Notes: generated from the sequence alone by a model not told the origin. Numbered from the stretch's first letter, positions 1 through 11,502 are shown. The stretch is DNA of 64,000 nucleotides from Gymnopus androsaceus JB14 (GCA_009733575.1 ML769570.1:1-64000); one strand, 5' to 3'. Made by a program: numbers and translations.

Positions 1-137
1 AACGCCTCTATAGACTGCTTGATGAAAGGCATCGGCGTTGAATGCTGCCCGTCCATTTTTATTGCATTTCTTTTCTCTTAGAGCGCCGCAGTTTGGGTTC
101 TTTTGAAGAATTGAGTGCACAAGAGCTCCTTGGAACT

Positions 138-215
138 AGTTCTTTCAAAGGTGCACTTCGCTGTTGAATTTATTGTGCGGTTCGTTTGGAAGGGTGTAGC
201 CCGAGTACATTTTAT
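138..215 (+). repeat. Short dispersed repeat, about 78 bp (first occurrence)
   Basis: Bases 138-215 recur at 2370-2452 with only a few differences, and at the matching places in copy B (near 23718 and 25942). The shared stretch runs from ctagttctttcaaagg to cccgagtacattta. Function unknown; it predates the segmental duplication because both copies carry both occurrences. Confidence 0.8.
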
Positions 216-600
216 GGCCTCTGAGTCGTCGCATTCTTGGCACTTTGATCGACTCATCATCAAACGTTGGTGTGAGTCACTCCAGCTACTGGAATCGAGT
301 CTACATACCATATTCCACTTATAATCGCAGAATATCAGCGAAAGCTTCACTATATTTCCAAAAACAGTTCCATAGATGTACAAAATCATTCAAAATACGT
401 CCTCTTCTGCAGCTTTGTAGTTTTATTTCGGTTTTATTCTTTTTTTCCCCCTCTATTTTCTCAAGGACTCAGGATTAACCCTTGTAACTGTAGTAAAACC
501 TGTGTCCCTGAAAATCCATCAGCACTAGCTTAGGCATGACTACTAGTTAGCCGGGATGCAATGGATGTTGTACTCACATGACACTGCTTAACACCTCGCT

Positions 601-993
601 TTAGATGCAATGAGTGCATGAAAAGGATGCAATTGAGGTCCCCGTGTCAACATGGATACACCCATCCAATTCAGTGTCCTCAAAGAGGAAAGATTCACCT
701 CCGCAGTTGGCATCTTCAAAGAACGTTGTACAGAATGGCACCTCGGGGAAATCTTGAATCTATAACGTGTATATGAACCAAGTAAGTAACAAATCACCCA
801 TAATTGTCGTTGAGATGTCACTGACCGCGAAAGAGTGTTGATTGGCGAAGCTGTGGCAGCTGCCATCGCAAGGGACATTATTGCCTTCACTTCCGTCGCA
901 TGTAGTTCCACTCCAAGCAATGAAATCTTGGGCAGCACTGTTTGCGATCATGTACAGAGCAGTGAAAAGGGTGGCAGTGGCTGAGATGTGCAT
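601..993 (-). CDS. Small secreted cysteine-rich protein (copy A)
   Basis: Two exons, 993-826 and 759-601, are joined by a 66-bp intron (donor GTCAGT, acceptor ATAG) and give a 108-residue protein. The start chosen is the ATG at 993, which begins a signal peptide (MHISATATLFTALYMIANSA) with likely cleavage before AQDF. The mature part has nine cysteines, arranged roughly as one, a C-4-C pair, then C, C, C and a terminal CTHC. No family was recognised; size, signal peptide and cysteine content fit fungal small secreted proteins, some of which are effectors or defence peptides. The second copy at 24176-24558 is frameshifted, so this is the only intact version here. Confidence 0.65.
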
Positions 994-1831
994 TGTGAAA
1001 ACTTGAACTGTGCAGCGAGCTCTGAAGAGATGCATATTGCCTTAGGGTGGTATTTATACCTGAAATTGAAAATAATACTGTTCACAGCGTGAGCTGTGAC
1101 ATGGTGAATAAACGGTCGAAATGAGTAGCTGAGAGCCGATGTTACATCTCTAAAAGTTTGAAAGCCGTAATTTTTTAACAGTGAAGAGGATCAAATTTCA
1201 GCTCGGAAGAGGTATCGCTCCCTTAGTACTGAGCTGTATCCTACCTATCTCCTGCCCAGAAATATCTTCGCCCTTGGATAAATCAGAAGTCGATCACCTC
1301 GGGCTCATCATTCCTAACTCCAAGGATATCTTTACCACTTCGATAAATCAGAAATCGAGTACTTCGGGTTCATGATCAACTCCAGCCCGCGATGAATCCA
1401 AAGAAGCCCAAAATGATCTCCGACGGCGTCGCCAGTAACCCGAAAACTCAGAGACTTTAGCTCTAGCAACTTCTACCATTGCTTCATTGAGAACTATTCT
1501 CGCATCATTCTATCCTAACTGACCTTTCAAGAAGTTCTCAAAAAGATATAGTTTTTATTTCGTCCGAAGATTCAAGATTGCGGATGTTTCTATTTCAAGG
1601 GATATGAAACAACTCCGAAATATCGAAAAATCTTACAATCACTTCTTTCAACTTTGAGGTTGCTGGTCGGATATGCCCCGCAATGGCACCGGATCTACAG
1701 TAATGTCAAACCAGGTTCTAAATCCGAAGTTGAGCTTCAGTGTCTAAGGCGGATGATCCAAATATGACTTCACTGGTGGTCACTTAAGACCTAGGAGTGG
1801 CACTGAGGTCCCTCATATAAAAATAGTGTAA

Positions 1832-2075
1832 TGTAGACTAGTTCTCACTGGAGGCAATATGGACCGTTACATTATGTGCAATAACTTCTCAATGGCCCCC
1901 CAGCAGCTCAGGTGGGTTCGCATTTTCGTATTCCCGCTACCCCCGAAAGTACTGTGTGTTTCGTTGTAGACTAGTCTCATGGACCATTACATTCTTCCAA
2001 ATAACTTCCCAATGGTCCCGCAACAACTCCGGTGGGTTCACATTCTCGTATTCCGGGTGCCTCCAAAATATACTG
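1832..2075 (+). repeat. Tandem pair of about 120-bp units
   Basis: Two adjacent related units begin at gtagactagt (1832 and 1967) and carry an ATGGACC start-like stretch 120 bp apart (1859 and 1979). Conceptual translations are alike (MDRYIMCNNFSMAPQQLRWV and MDHYILPNNFPMVPQQLRWV), which suggests a fragment of a former coding exon that was duplicated. The pair is also present in copy B (about 25407-25640). Confidence 0.6.
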
Positions 2076-2144
2076 GCAGAAGAAAGGATGTCAAATCCCT
2101 GGAGTTCGGCACAGTACAAGCTGCATATTCATCAAGTCATAACG

Positions 2145-2360
2145 TAGAGAAGCCCTCCTACGATATAATTGTCACGAAATCCGAATTGTCAGAAACCCAG
2201 GATTCGCCGCCCGCGTTCTTCGAAACATCATGCTTGCATCATGCCCAGCTCCTGCTGCATTGATAGCGCTAGCGGAGACCCACTGGCACTAGAACTCGGA
2301 GGAGTAGAAATACACTGTCGAGGAGTCCACATCCCAGTCGAAGTAATATCGACGGTTCTG
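2145..2360 (-). repeat. Inverted copy of the F-box gene 3' exon end
   Basis: The reverse complement of about 5000-5190, the end of the F-box coding exon and just beyond it, is found here with about 90% identity by eye. It lies in opposite orientation about 1.1 kb upstream of the F-box start. Copy B has the same fragment at about 25730-25925, so it was present before the segment duplicated. Confidence 0.75.
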
Positions 2361-2783
2361 AATTTATCACTAGTTCTTTCAAAGGTGCACTTTGCTGTTG
2401 AATTTATTGTGCGGTTCGTTTGGAAGGGTGTATCCCGAGTACATTTATGGCCTACTGTCTACATGGAACTATGCACTTGAATACATTGGAGCTTGGTTCA
2501 GTGTTGCGGTGGGCATCGAGATAACACTGACAACCCTAGGTAGTGTATATAGTGTATATCATGTAGAGGACATGTATTGATTAGTTTGGCACTTGTGGTG
2601 GGGCAACGATCTACAGCAGCGTCTCCATATTGAGGCAACTGTGAGCTCGTAGTTGTCTTGCCCTAGATGTACTAGTGCCGCACTGGGATAATCTCCAGAA
2701 CTGATCCGCCGGCGTTCAGCACTTGGCGTAATAAAACCTTCCTTCCTTCCCAGACTTGTATTACGGTTAATAATATATCATAG

Positions 2784-2872
2784 ATACTCGGCATCTGGAA
2801 AAGTAACCGAGATTTTTTTGCTGGACCGTCTAAGTATATAAAAATCCGGTTACTTTTCCAGATGCCGAGTAT
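2784..2872. mobile_element. 89-bp hairpin (MITE-like) element, copy A
   Basis: Perfect 26-bp inverted repeats (2784-2809 and 2847-2872, beginning ATACTCGGCATCTGG) flank a 37-bp AT-rich spacer. The structure resembles a very small MITE or a cruciform-forming repeat. No clear target duplication is visible. The copy-B counterpart at 29277-29368 has a slightly altered right arm. Confidence 0.6.
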
Positions 2873-3430
2873 ACGGGCTGTCCTCGCCGGACCACAGTAC
2901 ACCCGTTGTATACGGATGGGTATCAAGCTGAAACACGCTGCAGGGAACGTAGTGAATGGTAGCATATAGGTAGAGAATAAAATCGAGGTGAGAGATATGT
3001 GCGCTTTCATTGTCAAAGGAAGCAAGTTCAACAAACAAAATCGCGCTTATCATCGCGCACGAGCGCTTGTCATCTGAGTGTCCAACCTTCTAGCAGGTAG
3101 AAGTTCTTGCTCTTTCTATTCTTCTTCGACAGGCTCTTATGGATCTTCGAAGTGACTTTTTCACTTCAGAAGTTCATCTACAGTATCGCAGGGGAAAGAT
3201 GCCCGCATCTTCGCCTCAACTTTGCCTTATTCCAGGTAGTCCACACCATTTTGGTCCTTCGTCTTTGCGGAGGCGTATACATCGTAGCATACGGTAGCGA
3301 ACTTGTCGGAACTTCTGCCAAAGGCACTTGTATCGTTCAGTATGTCCAAAATATATCTGCTCGTAGGTATAATATCTTCCAACACACGTACTTGTAGGTT
3401 CTCACTCATGCACACCTGATTCTCTCTCGG

Positions 3431-5165
3431 ATGATGGTCATGTCCACTAATCTCCCTAGTGAACTTTTGAATCTCATATTCAAGTTCCTGTCCGACACCC
3501 CTGCTGCTTTGAAGGCGTGTTCACTTGTATCAAGGACCTGGCGTGCAGCTGCAGCAACCTTCTTGTTTTCTTCACTTTCTTTCCTGTGCTCCATAGACCA
3601 GCCGATCCCAGACCTTGTTCACTCTAAACTCAAACGTCAGTTTGGACTGGCATATGGTATGCTTCCTGTGTATTGGAAAAGATTTCCTCTATACGAGACA
3701 GATACACATTGCATCTGCAATCGTTACAAGGATCGCACTGCACAGGCATTCTATTACAGCGGAGCTACTTCAGCTCATATCACTTGTAGTGTTGCTGAAC
3801 TGACATTAAAATTCTGCAGAAGCAGCAGCTCCGAGGCAGTTTATCGTGGTCCTCACTCACTGCAACTCTACCCCGATGCCAACATCTCGTCCCTCCTTCG
3901 ACTCGTAGATGAACTCTCTTTTACTCATCTTCGATTCCTCATCATTGACTGCGCGCCTCAGGTGCTCTACTTTTTAAAATCCTCAGAGCCTTTCGGTGGG
4001 ATTCTCTCCTCCACTGGTAACTCTCTGGAGGAACTCACTTTCAGTGGTATCGAGTCGATGCAGAGTTCGGACCTCAAAAGGATGCTGAATAAACACGCAT
4101 TTTCGTGTAGGCGCTTTCCTCGTCTGCGACGGCTTGCCTTGCAGGGGCACCTGGGAACAGAGGTTCCCCCAGAACATTTGCATGGTGGACAAAAAATGAG
4201 CTGCTCTCTCGAGCTCAGGCGTGAACGTTCGACTACCTTTGGAGCAACGTCTGTCTCTGTCGACGTGTCATATTCCTACTGGGATAGTCCACGAGTCGAG
4301 CGCCCTTCGCAGGCCGATGGGTTCGCAAAGTTCGAGATTTCGAATTGGTGCTGCTTTAGTGGGCTTTGTAGTGAATCTAAACCCAGCGGAACTGGATCCT
4401 TGGCCGATGGTATGAGCCTTGGATCCATCGTTAAATGGTCGCTCCCCACCATAGAATCCGTGCTGGGTGCGTTACAGACCGACACTCTAGGTCAATTCGC
4501 GCAGGTGATAGAGATGAAGGTCTCAGCTGAATCGGCGCCCAATAATGGTCTGTACATTGATTATTCCTGAATGATGCTTCAACTCATTTTTCTTCTGTCG
4601 TTCAGTTGCTGGGCCAAAGCTACTTGCGTATATAACACAGACGTTTCCTCGAGTTTCCTCGCTGGCGTTGTGTTTCAGCACAGTAGCCGATATCGGACAA
4701 GTTATTCACCTTGATGACCAAGAAGAAAAATATCCTTGTTCAGCTATCCTTGTTGAACACCTAGCTGCGCTCGGCAAGCTGCGAACGCTCAAGTTTTTGC
4801 TCTCACACAACGCAGCAGCTACGATCGCTTCCTGCCTGACCTATTCTCAGAATACCATCAGTACCACTGCAGATTTCGAGTCTCTCATTCCTCAGAACCA
4901 ACACCGACAAGTCATTTCGGAACTCGACAAATTGTTTGCAGAGCTCTATTTCGTCGGTCCAAAGCTACCAAATCTACAAGGAGCTATCTTGGAAGTTGAT
5001 ATTACTTCGACTGGGATGTGGACTCCTCAACAGCGTATTTCTACTCCTCCGAGTTCTAGTGCCAGTGGGTCTCCGCTAGCGCTATCGATGCAGCAGGAGC
5101 TAGGCATGATGTTTCGAAGAACACGGGCGGCGAGTCCTGATTTTCTGACAATCCGGATTTTGTGA
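3431..5165 (+). CDS. F-box protein (copy A, intact)
   Basis: Exons 3431-4547 and 4606-5165, joined by a 58-bp intron (donor GTCTGT, acceptor TTCAG), give an open frame of 558 codons. The F-box is at the N-terminus, about residues 7-45 (LPSELLNLIFKFL, then LKACSLVSRTW). Its expected role is to bind Skp1 in an SCF ubiquitin ligase, with the leucine-rich remainder choosing the substrate. If the intron is not used, the first exon ends at a stop at 4568-4570 (379 residues). Splicing keeps the frame and gives a smooth join (NN-V-AGPKLLAYI), so I prefer it. Three ATGs lie in the first ten codons and the first is used here. Copy B is destroyed by an insertion. Confidence 0.7.
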
Positions 5166-6340
5166 CAATTGTATCGTAGGAGAGCCTCGTGCATGTCCCG
5201 GCTGGAGCAGAGAAGGCTTTTTCGCGGAAATCGGGAAGGTAATCTCCACTACTTATTGATTCTTCCGACTCGGAGCGGTCGGATTTGTTTTCGGGACTTA
5301 TTGGAATCGCCTGATGCTTTCACAGCGATTCGTCTGACGAATTGGGCCGAGGATTGAAATCGGTGAATAAACTAAAGAGTGTTTGGAGAGATCGATTTTC
5401 CGAGCCATGCGGTCGGATCTTTTCGCCATAGACAAGTTTGGCACATTTGAGTCGACGGCCTATGGATCATATAATGAATGTGAGGTTAAACCATGCTGAG
5501 CTAAATACTGCACCGACAGTGACAGCGCGGATTAAGCCAAGGGCTAAAATGCATCTTGAAGCTCCAAAATCAATAATGACTATGAACGCGCCGAGGTACT
5601 TACTACAAGGGGAACTTGACCGCACGGGTTTAAGGGTGTGTTGCCCTACTCTCGCTTTTAAACATTGCGTACCGGAGCCTTGATCAGAGCACGTAGTCGA
5701 TGTGTAGTACCATAGATAGGATGAAGTATTACGAGTGACGCGCTCAGGCCGGGTGTCCAGTGGACTGGCTCATCGCTGGAGAATGGCACATTTATGGCCT
5801 TTCCTTTATTTCGACAAGACTGAGCTTAGCGAAGAGCAAGGGCTCGATCAGATTAAGGTGAGGGGGGGAGGTCGAACTCTTCAAGTGAGTGATTCGATAC
5901 GAGTTTCGCGGCTCAGGCAAACGAGGGCATCAAAGGGCAGATCTATCATAAAGCAATACTTCCTCGAGTTCAGCTCTTGAATATCCAAAAGGCCATTTAA
6001 CCTTTTATTTGATAGAGACTTGCTCTGAAATCCCAAGGATGCTTTTCGCTTTCTTATTGGTGAAAGCGAGGTGAAAGAAATGGCGAACAGTGAAATGCCG
6101 GTGCCGGCACTTTTTTCCTCTTTCACTTCAAGTCAGTTTCTAAGAAATCGAACAGCATTTTGTGGCATCCTACTCTTCCTGTGCACCATATAAAAGGATT
6201 TAAGATCGTCTTTGAACTCTAGTCCACAACGATTCCTACCCTGAAGAAATGATTATTGCTGGAATTGCGGAAATTTTGCCTCAGTGATTACTCAAACGTG
6301 TTGTATTCTGGCATAGTCTCGCGGGGGGGGGTTGGAATTT
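5166..6340. other. Intergenic, no recognised gene
   Basis: Short open frames only, none with a recognisable domain. A TATA-like ATATAAAAGG lies near 6188, upstream of the decayed F-box fragment. Confidence 0.5.
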
Positions 6341-6429
6341 CTAATTGTTCCTTCTGGATTCTAGCGAATCCTGCTGTCGAGTGATTGAACTTGGACAAGA
6401 TGAGATGGTGCGAAAATTTGCAGTTGATC

Positions 6430-7095
6430 TCAGCTTTTGTTACATCTTTTCTTTCGTTTCAGTCAGCTGCTTGTCTATAACGCATACGTTTCCTCGAGTT
6501 TCCTGGTTCACCCTTCAGTACCATGGTCGATATCGGACAACTTACTCAGAAACAAATCAGACTTGCTCAACTATCTTACTTGAATACTTTGCCTCGGCCT
6601 ACACAATGCGGGTCGGACTCGATGTGCCTTGAATGGAAGTAGATTTTCGAGGAGCGCTGGCAGTGACTACAACTTTGAGGGAGGTTCGAACGCCGCTGCG
6701 GTACTTCACGAGCGGTGGAATAATATATACTGGTCTCAATCCTCTAGACGCTGAAATTGCCCCGGCATTCGCCCTTCAGTATCGACGTAGCTTCAGAGCA
6801 TCCCTGCGTTTGATGCCTGACTCCACTTATGTCCTCGTCAGGCTCGCCTCCCTCCGTTTCCTATCTTTCGGGGACTTTTCTATGCGCGAGATCCCTAGCA
6901 CTATGGGACCATATATATCGATTGTCAGAATCTGACCAGAGAAGGAGAATGAACACCATCCAGCGCTCTGCTATACGCGTCTTGCGGTTCGACGCGTCGG
7001 ACTTTCACGTGGCAATTTCCGCTCCGCACACACATCTCCGCTCGACCCTTCCGACGCGATGGATCAACATGGCGGCAGGAATTAGAATTTAGACA
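6430..7095 (+). pseudogene. Decayed F-box-family 3' fragment
   Basis: The stretch from 6430 to about 6600 is visibly related to 4590-4760, the splice acceptor and second exon of the neighbouring F-box gene (shared acgtttcctcgagtttcct and gatatcggacaa). Downstream frames (6633-6935 and 6829-7092) hold pieces such as LASLRFLSFGDF and IQRSAIRVLRFDASDFHVAI that look like leucine-rich F-box-associated sequence, but they are cut by stops and have no F-box. I read it as a truncated, decayed paralogue. Confidence 0.55.
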
Positions 7096-7330
7096 TGATC
7101 ATCTTTCCGGGGAGCTCCTCTTTGCTCCAACTCCTAATATCTTGGCCCCACATACACCACCATACGCCTGATCCATTTTTGGCGGAGGAGCGCTGAAGCG
7201 AGTGTCCACCTTAACTACCACATTTTAAGCGACTTGGAAACGCATTCAACTCTCGGAGTGTCCTAATTCGAAGCTCCAATTTGCTCCATGATGGTTCAAG
7301 TTGAACCCTGAGGCCTGGGGTTGGTCGAGG

Positions 7331-7339
7331 GTATATAAG
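7331..7339 (+). promoter_or_regulatory. TATA box of the repeat-protein gene
   Basis: GTATATAAG lies about 160 bp before the ATG at 7495. It is followed by a pyrimidine-rich leader (ctctctacttttctcccgg), a common arrangement for highly expressed fungal secreted-protein genes. Confidence 0.5.
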
Positions 7340-7494
7340 ATATCGTTCTTGCGATTATGCTCTCTACTTTTCTCCCGGATCCTATTTCGTTCGCCTCTTC
7401 AGGTCGTCACATTCATTCCTTCCTCCTTCGCTGTAACGCAAGAACTTCTGTCATTACCTCTCCCCATCCCTACATCTAACTGTAACTCGACAAG

Positions 7495-8725
7495 ATGCAT
7501 TCAAGTGCTCTCTTAAACCTTCTCTCCATCGCGCTTGCGCTCTCCGGCTCAGCTGTAGCCATCCCTCATGTAAGTTGCAGTCCATTGTAGTTTATTGAAA
7601 ACACGTTCGAACGTCTTTTCTTTTCAGATCCGAAGACAGGAATCTTCGAACTCATCCTCCGGCCTCGTTGGAGGTCTAACTGATACTGCCACTGGTATCG
7701 TCGATGGCGCTGTCGACACCGTCGGTGATGTCGTAGACAGTGTCGGATCAACTGTAGATGGACTCACTGGCCTGAAGCGTGACGGCTTGGTTGGCGGACT
7801 CACATCTACTGCTACTGGTATCGTTGACGGTACTGTCGACACCGTTGGCAATGTTGTAGACGGCGTTGGATCGACTGTAGATGGACTCACCGGCTTGAAG
7901 CGCGACGGCTTGGTTGGCGGCCTCACATCTACTGTTACTGGTATCGTCAATGGTACTGTTGACACTGTAGGAGATGTTGTAGACAGTGTCGGATCAACTG
8001 TAGATGGACTTACTGGCCTCAAGCGCGACGGCTTGGTTGGTGGAGTTGCATCTACTGCTACTGGTATCGTCGACGGTGCTGTCGACACCGTTGGAAATGT
8101 TGTAGACGGAGTTGGATCGACTGTCGATGGCCTCACTGGACTCAAAATTCGCGCTGATAACACTTCTTCATCAACCGCTGCTTCTTCGTCAACATCTACT
8201 TCTACGGCAACCTCTACTTCCTCTTCGTTGACCTCTACTTCTTCGTCAACCCCTGTTGGCCTTGTGGGTGGGTTGACCGATACTGCCACTGGCATCGTAG
8301 AGGGCGCAGTTACAACCGTTGGCGATGTTGTAGACGCTGTCGGATCGACTGTAGATGGTCTTACTGGCCTCAAGCGCGATGGATTGGTTGGCGGAGTTAC
8401 TTCCACTGCTACCGGCATTGTTGACGGTGCTGTTAACACGGTCGGCGACGTAGTTGACGGCGTTGGATCGACCGTGGGTGGTCTTACTGGCCTCAAACGC
8501 GATGGGCTTGTCGGCGGTGTTGCGTCTACTGCTACTGGTATCGTCGATGGTGCTGTTAACACAGTCGGCGGCGTAGTTGACAGTGTTGGGTCAACCGTGG
8601 ATGGTCTTACTGGCTTGAAGCGCGACGGGCTCGTCGGTGGTGTTACATCCACTGCCACTGGTGTTGTCATGGTGCTGTTGATACGGTCGGCGGCGTGGTT
8701 GACAGTGTTGGATCGAACTGGTTGA
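7495..8725 (+). CDS. Secreted tandem-repeat protein with KR (Kex2-type) punctuation
   Basis: Exon 1 (7495-7569) encodes a signal peptide (MHSSALLNLLSIALALSGSA), followed by a 58-bp intron and an exon from 7628. The mature part starts with a dibasic RR, then has eight copies of a 41-residue unit (DGLVGG..., ...STVDGLTGLKR). Most end in LKR, a classic Kex2 cleavage site. A Ser/Thr-rich spacer of about 45 residues separates units 1-4 from 5-8. Cleavage would release near-identical 39-41-residue glycine/valine-rich peptides. This architecture is known from fungal Kex2-processed repeat proteins such as repellents and some RiPP precursors, but the sequence itself is not one I recognise. The last unit is frameshifted (one base missing after GTTGTC near 8668, two extra near 8715), so the frame closes at 8725. 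The older end, LRMHRRSAKSAQRLL, lies after a second intron (about 8751-8802). Confidence 0.8.
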
Positions 8726-8745
8726 TGGCCTAACGGGTTTGAAAC
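7655..8745 (+). repeat. 123-bp tandem coding repeats (8 units)
   Basis: Eight 123-bp units encode the KR-punctuated peptide. Four are before and four after a Ser/Thr-rich spacer (about 8155-8260). Units differ mainly at synonymous sites and at a few residues (D/N, S/G), as expected of repeats that exchange sequence. Confidence 0.85.
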
Positions 8746-8809
8746 TCAGGTATGTTTTCTTTCGAATTTAGTTAGATGTCACGACTAATGTTTTATTTAC
8801 AGGATGCAC

Positions 8810-9597
8810 CGTAGGAGTGCCAAATCTGCGCAGAGACTGCTCTAAACACGTTTGCTCTTCCCTATCCACCTAATCATCTCTTTTTTACTGCTACTGCTAC
8901 TGTGCCCTCCTACCAGCTCCTCTCACTTTCGTTCACGATATCCACCATCTGCTCTTCAAAATTTGAAATTCTTGTATACCTAGTTCCGCTTTCCCAAACC
9001 TTGTAATACTCACCACTTACGTGCTACGCCGGGTTTTGCAAATCTAGTGTAGTGTAGTAAAAGAAAGTCATTTTTTGACTGTGTATATACCATCATTGCA
9101 TTCGATACCTTTACTTGTTACTAGCCAGCTACTTGACCATTTGTCTACAATGACAATTATTTCACGTTCGCCTTACACGTTTGTCTACTTCATAAATTGA
9201 GTTTGCCTCTAAGCATTGCTGTTTCGTCTGACTCTGAGAGTCACTGGTCCTTTTACTTTGGAGAGACACGAGCCATTTCAACAGCGAGAATTTTTCGAGA
9301 CGGCCCAATGAATTTTTGAATCTCACATTCAGGCGGAAAGTTTTGAAGAGACAGCGAAATCCTCTAGCTCTAACTTGGAGCCTGAAACCTCGAAATCTCG
9401 AGAACCCTTTCACAAGCTTAAATCTCGAGACCCATCCACGACTCGGATGCTAACTATTCTTCGCTTCCTTTAACCACTTCATCAAAGCATCAAAGTAATA
9501 TTCAATGTATAAGGCTTCGCACAAAGTGTTACTGTAAAAGGAAAATTATTGGCGTTAGAAGGACATCATGTGAACTACATCCAGGACAAGAATAAAT
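8810..9597. other. Intergenic between convergent genes
   Basis: 3' flanks of the repeat-protein gene and of the reductase gene. I see no gene or repeat. Confidence 0.5.
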
Positions 9598-10962
9598 CTA
9601 GTTCGTTCCCAATTGTCTCTCCAACTCCAACAGACTATCCACCGTTTGAAGCACCGTCTCTTCCAAGTCCAACCCCTTCACTCCAAGAGTATCCATAGCC
9701 AAACTCGAATCAATCCTCGAAATCGTCTTTCCTTCCAACGGATCTACTTCCGGAATCGACGGAAGGCGGTCAGCGAGCTCTGGCCTTGCCTTCGCAATGA
9801 TCTTCAGAATCTGATGGATCGTTGCCGGACCCTTGGAAAACAGAACACGCTTCCCCACTACGGATTCTGATTCCAAGGCTTTGACGTGAATTTTGGCTGT
9901 AGAAACAACATCACAAAAAGTGGGGACCGAATCCGGAGGAGTCTCTTTTGAGCCATTGATCAACGAGTAAATGCCTAAGTTGGAAGTGTTGAGGGATTTT
10001 AAGGATGAGATGGGGTGGATGACGGGGCCGTAGACCAACGTGGCTGTTTATGCGACAATGTGAGTCCGAGTGAAGCAAAAAAAAAAAAAAAAAGAAGTAA
10101 AAGGAGGAGAACGCACGATTAATTGTAGTCAACTTTAACTCAGGGTGCTCTTTCGCGAAATCCCATGCAGCCAGCTCGGCAAATTTCTTGGATGCGAGGT
10201 AAACGACGAAACCGGGCAATTGTCCGCTAGAGGCTTGTTCATAGGTGACTGGAAGCCTGAAGATGAAATATGAGCTACGTCCAGGTTGATCCTATGCAGA
10301 AAAGCTTACCAGTCCTCTGGTCCGTAGGTCACATCAGCGAAAAGCACTACACAACTTTAGTAAAATCGCTTCTGGCTAGCTCTAGCAGCTTTCTACTCAC
10401 TTTCCGGTTTATTGGGTACAGCGCCTACGGAGGAGGTCACAACAACGCGTTTAATTCCAGCTGCTTGTGCTGCTCGTAAAACAGTCAAAGTCCCTTCGAT
10501 TGCAGGTTCCAGGAGGTCTTTCTTGGGGTCGTTCACAGACAAAACGAATGGCGAAGCGGAGTGGATGATAGCAGTAACATCTGAATACTGTTGCGGTTTC
10601 TCAGATAGTTAGGGTATGGAATACAAAAGCAAGTCACCTTTCAGAGCTTCCAGTGTAATCGCTTTGAATTAGGTCGGGAACGATTGCAGTCTCGAACTTT
10701 TCGGAAGGAAAGACCTTCTTCAAATCTTCAGCCTTTGCTGAGGATCGAACAGTTCTGACGAAACACATCAATAAAGGCTCGATGTCATATATCATATGTG
10801 TTGGTGTTGAAAATTAACATACCCTCGCACCACGAAAACCACTGTCCAATGCTTCCTTCACAATGTGAGCTCCAAGGAAACCGTTTGCTCCTGTAACCTG
10901 GAATGAGGTTAGTTATTTGTAAAAGAGAGGAGAAGAATAGGACGAACAAGAATACGAGACAT
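9598..10962 (-). CDS. NAD(P)-dependent epimerase/reductase, dihydroflavonol-reductase-like
   Basis: A several-exon minus-strand gene of the extended short-chain dehydrogenase family (dihydroflavonol-4-reductase / Gre2 / carbonyl-reductase type). The first exon is 15 bp (MSRIL); exon 2 supplies the nucleotide-binding VTGANGFLGAHIV. An exon near 10430-10590 carries DVTAIIHSASPF and VVVTSSVGAV, and near 10170-10200 is the catalytic YLASKKFAE (Tyr-x3-Lys). The last exon encodes VYGPVIHP and the C-terminal domain, ending LERQLGTN. The family reduces aldehydes or ketones with NADPH in the cytosol; the substrate cannot be read. Two places (an extra G near 10830 and a shift near 10650) break the frame between recognisable segments, so the gene is either recently damaged or carries indel errors. 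Confidence 0.75.
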
Positions 10963-11502
10963 GAGAGATGAGAGACTGTAGATATGAATTTGAGACTTGA
11001 GTTTGTACAGTTTTCGACTTGACAGTGCTCGTATTTAAGCATCTTGAAGAAGTAATGGCTCGGTAAATAGAAGTACGGACCCCGAAGTGGATGACATACC
11101 TCTTCTTCAGAGCCGATAGTGGACCATTTCTTCACTGTTCAGATCTGATAAATCAGCATTCTATCGCCGAGGAGACACCGAAGCCGAATTCTTCCTCTGA
11201 TCCGTCACGCTACGGACGTGGAACGACGCGTAGAACGGCTTGTATTTTTTAGAGATCGGATATGACTTGTGTCATGCATAAGCGTCAGTCACGCTGTCAT
11301 TGGATGAGGGTACTGGGCTCGACAGCGATATAGAACCGAGGACTATTTGCATGAACATGAGTCCGATGTCGATCGGGCTACTTTTCTGGCGCCTATAGTC
11401 ACCTCCCCGACCGCGATGCGGGACTGGAATTGAATGGCTGGTAATGTACCGGGGTTCAACCAATATCGGGTTCGCTTTGCTCACCCAATTAATTCCCACT
11501 GA
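10963..11502. other. Promoter side of the reductase gene; otherwise empty
   Basis: Upstream of the minus-strand reductase gene. Frames such as 11272-11499 show no recognisable domain. Confidence 0.4.

Larger units (their letters stand above)
1040..3420. other. Non-coding, repeat-rich stretch of copy A
   Basis: No convincing gene. It holds a tandem pair of about 120 bp (1832-2075), an inverted copy of the F-box 3' exon (about 2145-2360), a second copy of the 138-215 sequence (2370-2452) and a hairpin element (2784-2872). Short open frames here are fragments of these repeats. Confidence 0.6.
1..4526 (+). repeat. Segmental duplication, copy A
   Basis: This segment is repeated almost identically from 23581 onward; the first 340 bases match base for base. 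The match runs through the secreted-protein gene, a non-coding stretch and the F-box gene, and stops at the shared bases tctcag (4521-4526 here, 37491-37496 in copy B). Copy A lacks the three transposon insertions seen in copy B, so it serves as the pre-insertion reference. The left limit is unknown because the window begins inside or at the edge of the repeat. Confidence 0.95.

Noticed and set aside
7624..8670. Long minus-strand open frame of 348 codons across the repeat-protein gene
   Set aside because: It is the mirror of a tandem coding repeat with the same period; Pro/Thr-rich, without start context or domain. The plus strand has signal peptide, intron and KR sites.
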